From Ancylobacter rudongensis (lineage in GTDB: Bacteria > Pseudomonadota > Alphaproteobacteria > Rhizobiales > Xanthobacteraceae): a stretch of 64,000 bases of DNA. Location of the stretch: contig NZ_FMTP01000009.1 in the NCBI RefSeq assembly GCF_900100155.1, forward strand, positions 62,001-126,000, read 5' to 3'. This document shows positions 9,719 through 18,416 of the stretch, one piece after another. Numbering within the stretch: the first letter of the stretch is position 1; each line of letters starts with the position of its first letter. The notes beneath the pieces are model-generated. The model was not told the DNA's origin. It ran no database searches and saw only the letters and a list, made by a program, of their open reading frames with translations. The translations under genes and the position numbers were made by a program.

Positions 9719-9730
9719 CTGTATAGACAG
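9719..9730. promoter_or_regulatory. PhnF-type operator, copy 1
   Basis: CTGTATAGACAG, with outer CTGT/ACAG dyad symmetry. It lies 13 bases before the phnD ATG, overlapping the leader and abutting the ribosome binding site. The core closely resembles the TGGTATAGACCA-type site described for mycobacterial PhnF. A PhnF homologue is encoded about 1.3 kb away. Confidence 0.75.
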
Positions 9731-9750
9731 GAACTGTGGACTACGGTTAT

Positions 9751-9762
9751 CTGTATAGACAG
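9751..9762. promoter_or_regulatory. PhnF-type operator, copy 2
   Basis: A second exact CTGTATAGACAG in the same orientation, 32 bases (about three helical turns) from copy 1. It lies in the middle of the phnD/phnM divergent promoter region, so one regulator could control both directions. Confidence 0.75.
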
Positions 9763-9808
9763 CGTATGACGCGTCCATGACAGTGGCGTAAGGGTGCCGA
9801 GGCGGATG

Positions 9809-10987
9809 ATGAGTGTGCGGATCGAGAATGGGCTGTCGCTCCAGGGCGGCCAGTGGAGCGAGCGCCCGGTGGTGGTGAGCGGTGGGCGAATCGGGGAGGA
9901 GGCGGTGAGCGCCTCTCCGGAGCGAGCCATCGACGCGCGCGGCCTGCTGGTGCTGCCGGGCATCGTCGACATCCACGGCGACGCCTTCGAGCGCCACATC
10001 ATGCCGCGCCCGGGCGTGCGCTTCGACATGACGCTCGCCTTGCGCGACACCGACCGCCAGCTGGTGGCGAACGGCATCACCACCGCCTTTCACGGCGTCA
10101 CCATTTCCTGGGAGCCGGGCCTGCGCTCGGTGGATGCCGCGCGCGCCTTCGTCGCCACGCTGCTCGCGTTGCGCGAGGGGCTGGCCTGCGACACCCGGCT
10201 GCATCTGCGCTGGGAGACCTTCGCGCTGGAGGCGCTGGAGGAAGTGCGGGAATGGCTGGAACTCACGCCCTCGCCGATCCTCGCCTTCAACGACCACACA
10301 TCAGGCTCGGTGCTCAAGGGCACCATCGCCCGCAAGATCGGCCAGATGGCGGAGCGCTCCGGCATCAGCCGCGAGGACTATATGGCGCTGCTCGACCGTG
10401 TGTGGGCCTCGCGCGAGGCGGTGCCCGCCGCGATCGAGAGCCTGGCGGCGAGCGCGCGCGCAAACGGCAATGTGCTGCTCGCCCATGACGAGGATTCGCC
10501 GGCCGAGCGCGCCCGCTTCCGTGCGCTGGGCGCGGTGGCGTCGGAATTCCCGATGAACCAGGAGACGGCCCAGGCCGCCCGCGATGCCGGCGAGGACGTG
10601 ATCCTCGGCGCGCCGAACGTGGTGCGTGGCGGCAGCCATAATGGCGCGCTGAGCGCGACAGAAGCCATTGCCGCCGGCCGCTGCACGGTGCTGACCAGCG
10701 ATTACCACTACCCCTCGCCGCTCTATGCCGCCTTCACCCTGGCGGCGGGCGACCGGGAGGCGCTGGCGCGGCACTGGCCGCTCGTCTCGGCCAATCCCGC
10801 CCGCGTCGCCGGCTTGAGCGATCGCGGCAGCCTGGAGGCGGGACGACGGGCCGATCTCCTGCTCGTGGACGCCTCCGACATGGCGCATCCGGAAGTGGTG
10901 GCGACGCTGGTGGCGGGACGAATCGTCTATGCTCGCCGGGCTCTGGAGCGTCGGCCGTCCGCGGGCCTGGCGCAGGCAGCGGAGTGA
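9809..10987 (+). CDS. phnM: PhnM-type alpha-D-ribose 1-methylphosphonate 5-triphosphate diphosphatase
   Basis: Amidohydrolase that removes diphosphate from ribose-1-phosphonate 5-triphosphate in the C-P lyase pathway. The 392 residues show the metal-binding LPGIVDIHGDAFERHIMPRPG motif near the N-terminus, LAFNDHTSG, VLLAHDEDS, and the late LTSDYHYPS carrying the last metal ligand; all are PhnM hallmarks. I chose the ATG at 9809, with GAGG six bases upstream; an ATG at 9806 and a GTG at 9794 are alternatives. It is divergent from phnD and 4 bases from phnF. No C-P lyase core genes (phnG-L) are in the window, so they would have to lie elsewhere. Confidence 0.9.
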   Translation: MSVRIENGLSLQGGQWSERPVVVSGGRIGEEAVSASPERAIDARGLLVLPGIVDIHGDAFERHIMPRPGVRFDMTLALRDTDRQLVANGITTAFHGVTISWEPGLRSVDAARAFVATLLALREGLACDTRLHLRWETFALEALEEVREWLELTPSPILAFNDHTSGSVLKGTIARKIGQMAERSGISREDYMALLDRVWASREAVPAAIESLAASARANGNVLLAHDEDSPAERARFRALGAVASEFPMNQETAQAARDAGEDVILGAPNVVRGGSHNGALSATEAIAAGRCTVLTSDYHYPSPLYAAFTLAAGDREALARHWPLVSANPARVAGLSDRGSLEAGRRADLLLVDASDMAHPEVVATLVAGRIVYARRALERRPSAGLAQAAE

Positions 10988-10991
10988 GGGC

Positions 10992-11768
10992 GTGAACAGG
11001 AGCGTGAAGACGCAGCCCGGTTCGGCGAACGGCATCTCGGGTTTCGACGGGCTGGTGTTCCGCCCGCGCCGCGACACGCCGATCTGGCAGCAGATCTACG
11101 ACTATATCCTCTCGCTGATCGACAGCGGCTGGCTCACGCCGGGCGGCCAGCTGCCGGGCGAGGTGCATCTGGCGGAGAAGCTGGGCGTCACCCGCATCAC
11201 CCTGCGCCGGGCACTGCAGCAGCTTCAGCAAGAAGGGCACCTCACCTCGCGCAAGGGGGTGGGGGTGTTCGTGCGCAGCCTCCCCTCGGCGCTGGTGGTG
11301 CGCGACGGCAGCCGCTTTGCCGAGAGCCTGCGCGCCGACGGCAAGGCCGTCACCACGACGACCACCGTGCTGGAAGAGGAGTTCGCGGACGCCGCCGCCG
11401 CCGAACAGCTGCACTTGGCGGTGGGCGCGCCGGTGGTGCGCCTGCGCCGCGTGCGCTCTGCCGATGGCCAGCCGATCTATATCAGCACCAAGGTGTTCCC
11501 CGCCGCGCTGCTGCCCGACTTCACCACCGTCTATTCCCGGCGCCAGTCGGTGACGGATGTGTTCATCGCCCATGGCATTCAGAAGTACCGCCGCGCCGAG
11601 ACCCGCATCAGCGGTGGCTTCGCCACGCCTGACGAGGCGAGCCTGCTGGCGCTGACACCGGGAACGCCGGTGTTCCGCACCAGCTCGATCAACACCGACG
11701 CCAGCGGTAACCGGATCGAATGGGCGCGCGGTTGCTGGCTGCTGACCTCGGTCGATTTCGTGTTCTGA
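10992..11768 (+). CDS. phnF: GntR/HutC-family phosphonate regulator PhnF
   Basis: Transcription factor of 258 residues. It has an N-terminal winged helix of the GntR type (about 25-95: PIWQQIYDYI, LPGEVHLAEKLGVTRITLRRAL, SRKGVGVFV) and a C-terminal UTRA effector domain (about 115-255, with GAPVVRLRRVR and the ending LTSVDFVF). The start is a GTG at 10992 with GGAG seven bases upstream, just after phnM. Likely targets are the two CTGTATAGACAG copies between phnD and phnM. PhnF proteins repress phosphonate uptake and catabolism until an effector or phosphate starvation relieves them; the effector here is unknown. Confidence 0.88.
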   Translation: MNRSVKTQPGSANGISGFDGLVFRPRRDTPIWQQIYDYILSLIDSGWLTPGGQLPGEVHLAEKLGVTRITLRRALQQLQQEGHLTSRKGVGVFVRSLPSALVVRDGSRFAESLRADGKAVTTTTTVLEEEFADAAAAEQLHLAVGAPVVRLRRVRSADGQPIYISTKVFPAALLPDFTTVYSRRQSVTDVFIAHGIQKYRRAETRISGGFATPDEASLLALTPGTPVFRTSSINTDASGNRIEWARGCWLLTSVDFVF

Positions 11769-11786
11769 ACCGGAGCGCCGCCGCGT

Positions 11787-13181
11787 TCAGTTCCGCCAGC
11801 CCCGGCTCTTCTCGACCGCCTCGGCGAAGCGGGCGCGCTCCTGCGGGCTCACCGAGCCATCGGGTGTGAAGCGGCGGGCATCGCCTCGGGCTGCGCCAAC
11901 ATCTATCCCGCAAAGAGCGGCGAGACCGAGCGCCGTCATCTCGTGCAGGTCCGGCACCTTCACCACGCGCCCGCTCGCGGCGGCGAGAAAGCTGGCGAAG
12001 GAGCGGCTCTGCGACAGGCCGCCATCAATGGAGATTTCGGTGATCGGCGCGCCGCCTTCCGCCGCCGCGTCGATCAGCCCGACGGTGAGCAGGGCGATGC
12101 CTTCCAGCACGGCGCGCACCATGTCGCGCCGGCCGGTTGCCGCGTCCATGCCGATGAACAGCGGAGCCGCCTTGCGGTCCCAATAGGGCGCGGCAAGGCC
12201 TGACAGCGCCGGCACGAAGACGAGGCCGCGGCTGGAGGCGGAAGGGCCGGTGAAACCGTCGAGCTCGTGCGTCTGGCTGAACAGGCCGAGCCGGCGCAGC
12301 CATTCCAGCGCCGACCCGGCATCGTAGACGCCGCCCTCGACCGCGAAGATTGCCGGCTCGCCCTTGCGCTGCCAGGCAATGGTGGGCAGCAGGCCGGTGG
12401 CCTGCGGGCGCTGCGTGCCTGACACTGCGAGGAGGAAGGCGCCGGTGCCGAAGGTGATCTTGGCTTCGCCCGGCGCCCGGCAGCCATGGCCATAGAGCGC
12501 CGCCTGCTGGTCGACGATGGAGGCGGTGACCGGCACGCCGTCAATCATCCCGAAGCCGCCATCGGCGGGCAGGATGCAGGGCAGGAAGGCGCGCGGCACG
12601 CCGTGCATCGCGCAGAGTTCCTCGCTCCAGCGCCCGGTGGCGAGGTCGACAAGGCCGGTGCGCGAGGCCGTGGCGAGGTCGGTGGCGAAGGTGCCGGTGA
12701 GCTGGTCGAGGAAATAGGCATCGGTGGTGCCAAGCCGCAGCCGCCCGTTGGCCCGCGCCGTGGCGACGGCGGGGATGTTCTCGATGAGCCAGGCCAGCTT
12801 CGAGGCGGAGAAATAGGGATCGAGCGGCAGGCCGCAGATCGCCCGCGAGCGGGCGGCATCTTCCTCCGGCCGGGCGGCGAGGGCCTGCGAGGTGCGGGAG
12901 TCCTGCCAGACGATGATGGGGGAGAGCGCCTCGCCGCTCACCGCGTCCCAGGCAAGGCAGCTTTCCCCCTGATTGGCGAGGGCGATGGCATCGACCGGCC
13001 CGGCAGCCGCCAGCACGGCGCGGATGTTGCTCAGCAGCTCGCGCGGGTCGTGCTCCACCCAGCCCGGCGCGGGATGGTGCTGTTCATGGGTGAGGCTGGC
13101 CGCAAGCCAGGCCGTGCCGTCCGCCTCGACGACGAGGCAGCGGGTCGACGTCGTGCCTTGGTCGATAGCGGCGACACGCAC
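11787..13181 (-). CDS. FGGY-family carbohydrate kinase, glycerol kinase-like
   Basis: An ATP-dependent polyol or sugar kinase of 464 residues, aligning throughout with glycerol kinase. It has IDQGTTSTRCLVV at the N-terminus, IVWQDSRT, LDPYFSASKL, the catalytic base Asp224 in VDQQAALYG, and FGTGAF and ISIDGG for ATP. Three of the residues that hold glycerol in E. coli GlpK are kept (Glu84, Trp103 and Tyr135, here Glu73, Trp92 and Tyr123). The Arg83 equivalent is glycine (NQGES, Gly72), so glycerol may not be the true substrate. The GTG start overlaps the preceding stop (TAGTG). It is the last gene of a six-gene TRAP-transporter operon. Length is slightly short compared with about 500 for GlpK. 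Confidence 0.85.
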   Translation of the reverse strand: MRVAAIDQGTTSTRCLVVEADGTAWLAASLTHEQHHPAPGWVEHDPRELLSNIRAVLAAAGPVDAIALANQGESCLAWDAVSGEALSPIIVWQDSRTSQALAARPEEDAARSRAICGLPLDPYFSASKLAWLIENIPAVATARANGRLRLGTTDAYFLDQLTGTFATDLATASRTGLVDLATGRWSEELCAMHGVPRAFLPCILPADGGFGMIDGVPVTASIVDQQAALYGHGCRAPGEAKITFGTGAFLLAVSGTQRPQATGLLPTIAWQRKGEPAIFAVEGGVYDAGSALEWLRRLGLFSQTHELDGFTGPSASSRGLVFVPALSGLAAPYWDRKAAPLFIGMDAATGRRDMVRAVLEGIALLTVGLIDAAAEGGAPITEISIDGGLSQSRSFASFLAAASGRVVKVPDLHEMTALGLAALCGIDVGAARGDARRFTPDGSVSPQERARFAEAVEKSRGWRN

Positions 13182-14404
13182 TAGGTCCTCTCCTCGAAAC
13201 CGATATGCACGCGGCCCGCCGTCTGGGCGGCAGGCGGAATAGGTAAGACAACGCGACGTTCCGGTCGCCATGTCTTCTCTTGCGCCCACATTTCGCGGCC
13301 GTCCAGCGCCAGCGAAAGCCGCCCGCGCGCCTGTCGCGCGAAGCGCAGCTGGAAGTCCGGGAATGCGGGTTTGGCAGGGCCGCCGCGCCGGATCAGGCCC
13401 GGCACGACGAGCTTCACGGGCGGGTCGAAGGTGACGGGGAGGAGTGCCCCCGGCTCGCATCCGTCCGCCAGATCCTGCGCCATGGCGCGGCCGACCGCGC
13501 GGCCCTCGCGGAAGGACCAGCCGGCGGTCTCGACCGCGCGCAGGAGATTGCCGGCGGCGAAGAGGTGCGGGTCGGCGGTGCGGCCATACGGGTCGATCGC
13601 CGGGCCCGAACTGCCGGGATCGACGCCGATCGCCGACTGAAGCAGCAACGCCGCTTCCGGGGTGAAGCGGCCGGTGAACAACACCCCGTCGCAGGCGTGC
13701 TTCTGGAGCGTGCCATCGCGCAGGCGCAGCGTGACGTCCTCGACCCGGCTCGCGCCGTGAATGTCGACGAGTTCCGCCCCGCAATGGAATGGGATGCCCA
13801 TCGCGCGTGGAAACCACGCCAGCGGCGCCGGCGCGAGCGGGTGCGGGCCGGGCTCGATCATCGCGACGGGGCGGGCGCCATGGGTGAGGCAGGTGAGCAC
13901 GGCCGACAGGCTCACCAGCTCCGAGCCGACGAGCAGCGGCCGCCGGAACGGCATCAGGCCGTGAAAGGCGACATAGGCCTGCAGTGATCCTGTCGTCACC
14001 ACCCCGATCGGCCGGTCGCCGGAAACCAGCCGGGCGGCGCGGGGCGTCTCGCGCGCGCCGGTGGCGATCAGCAGCCGCCGGGCCTGGAGCGTCCCGACGC
14101 CGCGGGGCGTCGCCAGATCGACCCGCCCCCCGGCCTCGATCCGGACCACGGAATGGCCGGTGCGCACCTCCACCCCGGCGCGGGCGGCTTCCGCCTCCAA
14201 CCGCTTTCCATAGGCGGCGCCAAAATAGACCCGGTGAAAATCGCGCATGCCGAAGGGGGAATGGCTGCAATGGCGCGTGGCGCCGCCCAGCTGCGCCTCA
14301 CGCTCCAGCAGCACGACACGGGCGACGCCGTGCCGGCGCAGCTCCACCGCCGCCGCGACCCCGGCCGGCCCGCCGCCGATGACGATGACATCCGCGTCGC
14401 TCAT
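13181..14404 (-). CDS. FAD/NAD(P)-dependent oxidoreductase
   Basis: A 407-residue flavoprotein with an N-terminal dinucleotide fold (VIVIGGGPAGVAAAVELRR) and an internal LLIATGAR motif. The later FAD-binding segment reads DPHLFAAGNLLRAVETAG. It resembles the small FAD subunits found with GlpA-like or HcnC-like dehydrogenases, which pass electrons between a dehydrogenase and an acceptor. The ATG overlaps the stop of the upstream dehydrogenase by 4 bases, and its own stop overlaps the kinase start by one base, so the three are tightly coupled. The exact electron acceptor and substrate are unknown. Confidence 0.8.
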   Translation of the reverse strand: MSDADVIVIGGGPAGVAAAVELRRHGVARVVLLEREAQLGGATRHCSHSPFGMRDFHRVYFGAAYGKRLEAEAARAGVEVRTGHSVVRIEAGGRVDLATPRGVGTLQARRLLIATGARETPRAARLVSGDRPIGVVTTGSLQAYVAFHGLMPFRRPLLVGSELVSLSAVLTCLTHGARPVAMIEPGPHPLAPAPLAWFPRAMGIPFHCGAELVDIHGASRVEDVTLRLRDGTLQKHACDGVLFTGRFTPEAALLLQSAIGVDPGSSGPAIDPYGRTADPHLFAAGNLLRAVETAGWSFREGRAVGRAMAQDLADGCEPGALLPVTFDPPVKLVVPGLIRRGGPAKPAFPDFQLRFARQARGRLSLALDGREMWAQEKTWRPERRVVLPIPPAAQTAGRVHIGFEERT

Positions 14405-15816
14405 GAGGGTTCGTCCCCGATCGCCAGCGGCTCGCGGAGCTTGCCCCGGGTCATCTCGGCCAGCCGCGCATTGCAGTAGAAGCCCTGGCAGCGGCCCATG
14501 CCGGCGCGGGTGCGCCGGCGCAGCCCGCCGAAATCGCCGGGTGGCACCGGGCTTATGAGCGCCGCCTCGATCTCGCGCCGCGTTGCCATTTCGCAATGGC
14601 AGACGATCTCGCCATGGTCCGGCTGCTGCCAGTCGCGCGGGCGGGTCTCGGTGAGGTTGGGCAGGCGCACCGCCGGCGCAGCAACCGGGGAGAGCGACAG
14701 GCCGAAGCCCTCGATGAGCTTCAGCGCGTGCTGCGCCAACCCGAGCGCGGCGCTGAGCCCGGTGGAGCGGATGCCGCCCAGCGTCACCGCCCGCTGCTCC
14801 GGCCGGCAGAAGATGCGGTAGGCCTTCGTCTCGCTCGCCGGCCGCAGCCCGGCATAGACCGCCGTCACCGGCATGCCGGCCAGCGCCGGCACGATCTGCG
14901 CCCCGCGCGCCAGCAGGCTCTCCAGCGCCTCGGTCTCCACGGTGGCCCGCACGCGGTCGGCCTGTTCCTCGGCGGTGGGGCCGATCAGCACATTGCCGAA
15001 GGCGGTGGGGCAGACGACGACGCCCTTGGTGATCTCGGTCGGCACCGGCAGCACGATGCGCGGCACATGGGCGTAGGCCGCCTTATCAAGCACCACGAAC
15101 TGGCCCTTGCGCGGGCGGATTTCGAATTCCGGGGTGAAGCCGAGGCGCCCATCGACAATGTCGCCATAGAGCCCGGCCGTATTGACCACGGCGCCGGCCG
15201 TCACCGTGCCGGCGGTGGTCGCAAGGCGCCAGTCGCCGTCAAAACGCCCCTCGATCAGCTCGGCATTGCGCAGGAAACGTGCCCCCAGCGCTACCCCTTG
15301 CGTGAGATAGGCCAGCGGCGCGGTCCAGGGGTCGATAATGTGCTCGTCCGCCACCTCGATCGCCGCCACCAGCCGCTCGGAGAGGCCGGGCATGGTGGCG
15401 CGGGCGGCGGCGCCAGACAGCAGCGCCAGGTTGGAGACGCCATTTTCGCGCCCCTGGGTGGCGATGGCTTCGAGCTTCTCCGCCTCATGGTCGTTCCAGG
15501 CGCAGACCAGCGCCCCGGTCTTCACCAGGTCGAGGCCGAGGCTGGGACGCAGCGAGAGATATTCCTCCCGCCCGGCCTTGATCAGCTCAAGCTCCAGGCT
15601 ACCCGGGGGGGCGTCGAAGCCGGTGTGGAGGATGGCGCTGTTGGCCTTGGAGGCGCCCGAGAGGATGTCGCTGCCCTTCTCGATCAGCACCACTTTGGCA
15701 CCGGCGAGGGCAAGCCTGCGCACCACCGCGCAGCCGACCACGCCGGCGCCGATGACGGCGATGTCGAAACGCCCGTTGTCGAAGCTCTCGTCACGGGCGG
15801 TCGGTTCGGGGCGCAT
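14401..15816 (-). CDS. GlpA-like FAD-dependent dehydrogenase with C-terminal BFD-type [2Fe-2S] domain
   Basis: Probably oxidises a polyol phosphate or hydroxyacid, as anaerobic glycerol-3-phosphate dehydrogenase GlpA does. The 471 residues start with IAVIGAGVVGCAVVRRLALAG (FAD site), then a DAO domain to about residue 360. A C-terminal BFD-like domain follows with IVCHCEMATRREIEAAL and MGRCQGFYCN, giving the C-x-C and C-x4-C cysteine set of a [2Fe-2S] centre. The ATG at 15816 has AGGAG four bases upstream. With the next FAD protein and the kinase it resembles a glpA/glpB/glpK set, here fed by a TRAP transporter. The substrate may be glycerol 3-phosphate or, given the altered kinase, another polyol phosphate. 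Confidence 0.82.
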   Translation of the reverse strand: MRPEPTARDESFDNGRFDIAVIGAGVVGCAVVRRLALAGAKVVLIEKGSDILSGASKANSAILHTGFDAPPGSLELELIKAGREEYLSLRPSLGLDLVKTGALVCAWNDHEAEKLEAIATQGRENGVSNLALLSGAAARATMPGLSERLVAAIEVADEHIIDPWTAPLAYLTQGVALGARFLRNAELIEGRFDGDWRLATTAGTVTAGAVVNTAGLYGDIVDGRLGFTPEFEIRPRKGQFVVLDKAAYAHVPRIVLPVPTEITKGVVVCPTAFGNVLIGPTAEEQADRVRATVETEALESLLARGAQIVPALAGMPVTAVYAGLRPASETKAYRIFCRPEQRAVTLGGIRSTGLSAALGLAQHALKLIEGFGLSLSPVAAPAVRLPNLTETRPRDWQQPDHGEIVCHCEMATRREIEAALISPVPPGDFGGLRRRTRAGMGRCQGFYCNARLAEMTRGKLREPLAIGDEPS

Positions 15817-15881
15817 GGCGCTCCTTTGCATGTCGGCACGTTCCTGTCGGCACGGCGCGGCCGGCTCGTCCGGGCGCGCGG

Positions 15882-15907
15882 TCCCCGCCACCCTTGGGCG
15901 GCGGGGA
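15882..15907 (-). terminator. Stem-loop after the TRAP binding-protein gene
   Basis: Perfect 8-bp stem (TCCCCGCC with GGCGGGGA) with a 10-base loop, just downstream of the binding-protein stop and upstream of the dehydrogenase gene. There is no T run. Such hairpins often stabilise the abundant binding-protein message. Confidence 0.4.
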
Positions 15908-15920
15908 TGTCTGCGGGGGC

Positions 15921-17033
15921 TCAGCGATAGGGGTAGCCGGCCTTCTGCATGGTCTCGTCATACTTCTTGAAGGCGGCGACCACCTTGCCGGCCCGCGGGC
16001 TGGAGGAGGCGACCTCATCCCAGAAGCCCTTGGAATCGTTGACAACCTGCGCCCAGTCTGCCGGCGGCAGCGAGGTCAGTTCCATCTTGTTGCCCTCGAC
16101 GCGCAGCTTGGCCTCGCCGCCCCAGTACCAAACATCGCGGTAGTAGTGGGACTGGTCGATGCTCATCAGGAACAGCTCCTTCAGATGCGCCGGCACCTTC
16201 TCCCAGCTCGGGGTGTTGGCGAAGTAGCTGCCGAACCAGGCGCCAGTGACCGAGTTGGTCAGCGCGTAGTTGCACACATCGGCCCAGCCCACTTCATAGG
16301 CCTCGGTGAAGCCGCACCAGGCGACGCCGTCGAGCTCGCCGGTCTGCAGAGCCACTTCGACGTTGTCCCACGGGATCGTCACCGGCACGAGGCCGTACTT
16401 CGACAGGAACTTGCCCGCGGTGGGCACGCCGAAGACGCGCAGGCCCGCCATGTCAGCGAGGCTCTTGATCGGCTTGTCGACGGTGAAGATGTGCAGCGGA
16501 TCCCAGGCGCCGGTGGACAGCCAGGTGACGTTGGGCACCTCGGCATAGGCCTCGGCCCAGATTTCCTTCAGTCCGTAATAGCGGAACAGCGCCGGCACAT
16601 CGAGGCTGTAGCGGGTGGCGAAGGGGAAGTAGCCGCCGAACACCGCGATATCGACCGGCGAGGCCATGGTGGCCTCGTCCGACTGCACCGCGTCGAGCGT
16701 GCCGGTCTGCAGGGCGCGGAACAGGTCCGAGGTCGGGACCAACTGGTCGGCGTAATAGAGCTCGATCTCCATCGCGCCATTGGCGGCGGCGTTGAAGGCG
16801 TCGATCTGCGGCTTGATGACATGGGCGCCGAGCGGGGCGCCGGAATAGGTCTGCAGCCGCCACTTGATGGTGCCGGCCTGGGCGATGACGGCGGGGGCCG
16901 CCAGCGTCGTGGTCGCCAGCGCGGCGCCGGTGCCGAGCGCCGCCTTGCCGAGGAAGCTACGGCGGGTGGCGAGGATGGCATCGGCGGCGGGGTCGATCTT
17001 CTTGGGTGTGGGCTTCTTGGTCTCGTCGGTCAT
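15921..17033 (-). CDS. TRAP transporter solute-binding protein (DctP family, Tat signal)
   Basis: Extracytoplasmic receptor of a tripartite ATP-independent periplasmic transporter, 370 residues. The N-terminus has a twin-arginine signal (ATRRSFLGKAALGTG then a hydrophobic stretch ending APAVIAQA near residue 52), so it is probably exported folded. The mature part is a DctP-type domain with the helix-loop region around KSLADMAGLRVFG, the segment that carries the ligand Arg in the family, and WDNVEVALQTGELDGV. AGAGGAG lies upstream of the ATG. It is third in dctQ-dctM-dctP, 45 bases after dctM. The subgroup often takes organic acids; the ligand here is unknown. Confidence 0.9.
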   Translation of the reverse strand: MTDETKKPTPKKIDPAADAILATRRSFLGKAALGTGAALATTTLAAPAVIAQAGTIKWRLQTYSGAPLGAHVIKPQIDAFNAAANGAMEIELYYADQLVPTSDLFRALQTGTLDAVQSDEATMASPVDIAVFGGYFPFATRYSLDVPALFRYYGLKEIWAEAYAEVPNVTWLSTGAWDPLHIFTVDKPIKSLADMAGLRVFGVPTAGKFLSKYGLVPVTIPWDNVEVALQTGELDGVAWCGFTEAYEVGWADVCNYALTNSVTGAWFGSYFANTPSWEKVPAHLKELFLMSIDQSHYYRDVWYWGGEAKLRVEGNKMELTSLPPADWAQVVNDSKGFWDEVASSSPRAGKVVAAFKKYDETMQKAGYPYR

Positions 17034-17078
17034 CGGTTGCTCCTCTGTTGTTCTGGAAGGGTCCGTCGGCTGTTGCGA

Positions 17079-18416
17079 TCAGCCTTTGACGTTCATGTGT
17101 TCGGGCAGCCAGAGCGCGATCTGCGGGAAGACCATCAGCATGATGATGGTGAACAGCATGATCGCGGCGAACGGCCAGATCGACTTGTAGATGTCGACCA
17201 GGGTGATCTCCTTCGGCGCCAGCGAGCGCATCAGGAACAGATTGTAGCCGAAGGGCGGGGTGATATAGGCGATCTGGCAGGTAATCGTATACAGAATGCC
17301 GTACCAGATCAGCTGGTTGTCGAAGCCGAGATCGAGCGCCTTGACCAGCGGGATGTAGAGCGGTGCGACGATGACCAGCATCGCCGTGTCGTCGAGGAAC
17401 ATGCCCATCACCAGGAAGCTCAGCTGCATCATGATGATGATGGTCCAGGGATTGAGGTCCCATTTCTGGACGAACAGGAACTCAACCGCCTTCACCGCGC
17501 CGAGCCCGTCGAACACCGTGCCGAAGGCGAGGGCGGCGAGGATGAGCCACATGAACATGCAGGAGACATTCAGTGTCTTCAGCGCGGTGTCGCGCAGCAC
17601 CGGCCAGTTCAGCCGGCGCTTGGCGAGGGCCGCCAGCGTCGCCGTGGTGGCGCCCACCGCCGAGCTCTCGACCAGGCTGGTGACGCCGAAGACGAACAGC
17701 CCGGTCATGAAGAAGAAGATGGCGAAGGGAATAATGCCCGCGCGCGCCAGCGCCAGCTTCTCACGAAGCGGCATGTTCAGCTCTTCGTCCGTCAGCTCGG
17801 GCGCCAGCTTCGGGTTCAGCTTCACTCTGATATAGATGTAGAGGATGAACAGCGCCGCCATCAGCAGGCCGGGGCCGACGCCGGCGAACCACAGCTTGGA
17901 GACCGGCTGGCGGGCGATCATGCCGTAGAGCACCAGCACCACCGAGGGCGGGATGAGGATGCCGAGCGAGGAACCGCCCTGGATGACGCCGGAGATCAGC
18001 ACCTTGTCATAGCCGCGGCGGATCATTTCCGGCAGGGCGATGGTGGCGCCGATCGCCATGCCGGCAACGGAGAGCCCGTTCATCGCCGAGATGATGACCA
18101 TCAGGAAGATGGTGCCGATGGCGAGGCCGCCGGTGAAGCGGCCGAACCAGACATGCAGCGCCCGGTACAGATCCTCCGCGATCCCAGATTCCGCCAGGAC
18201 GTAGCCCATGTAGATGAACATGGGCAGGGTCAGCATCGCGTACCAGTTGAACAGCTTGAACACCTGGTTGAACGGCAGGTCCATCGCGCCCGGGCCATAG
18301 AGCAGCAGCGCGGCCGCGGAGGCGACGAAGCCGATGCCGGCGAAGACCAGCTGGCCGCTGATCAGCGCCAGCACCATCGACGCGAACATCAGCAGCGCGA
18401 TCATCTCATAGGTCAT
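17079..18416 (-). CDS. TRAP transporter large permease (DctM family)
   Basis: Sodium-driven membrane domain of the TRAP transporter, 445 residues with about twelve hydrophobic helices. Typical family segments are visible: FIYMGYVLAESGIA, MNGLSVAGMAIGATIALPEM, SSLGILIPPSVVLVLYGM, FLDDTAMLVIVAPLYIPL and YITPPFGYNLFLM. The ATG shares one base with the stop of the small subunit gene (TGATG), so the two subunits are probably made together. It works with the binding protein encoded next. Confidence 0.93.
   Translation of the reverse strand: MTYEMIALLMFASMVLALISGQLVFAGIGFVASAAALLLYGPGAMDLPFNQVFKLFNWYAMLTLPMFIYMGYVLAESGIAEDLYRALHVWFGRFTGGLAIGTIFLMVIISAMNGLSVAGMAIGATIALPEMIRRGYDKVLISGVIQGGSSLGILIPPSVVLVLYGMIARQPVSKLWFAGVGPGLLMAALFILYIYIRVKLNPKLAPELTDEELNMPLREKLALARAGIIPFAIFFFMTGLFVFGVTSLVESSAVGATTATLAALAKRRLNWPVLRDTALKTLNVSCMFMWLILAALAFGTVFDGLGAVKAVEFLFVQKWDLNPWTIIIMMQLSFLVMGMFLDDTAMLVIVAPLYIPLVKALDLGFDNQLIWYGILYTITCQIAYITPPFGYNLFLMRSLAPKEITLVDIYKSIWPFAAIMLFTIIMLMVFPQIALWLPEHMNVKG

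Noticed and set aside
8848..10083. phnD considered as a 411-residue protein using the upstream open frame
   Set aside because: The first 126 codons run over the operators and antisense to phnM. The internal ATG at 9705 has a good ribosome binding site and begins a textbook signal peptide.
11787..13181. Naming the kinase glpK outright
   Set aside because: The Arg83 equivalent is Gly and the neighbours include a TRAP transporter, so the substrate is open.
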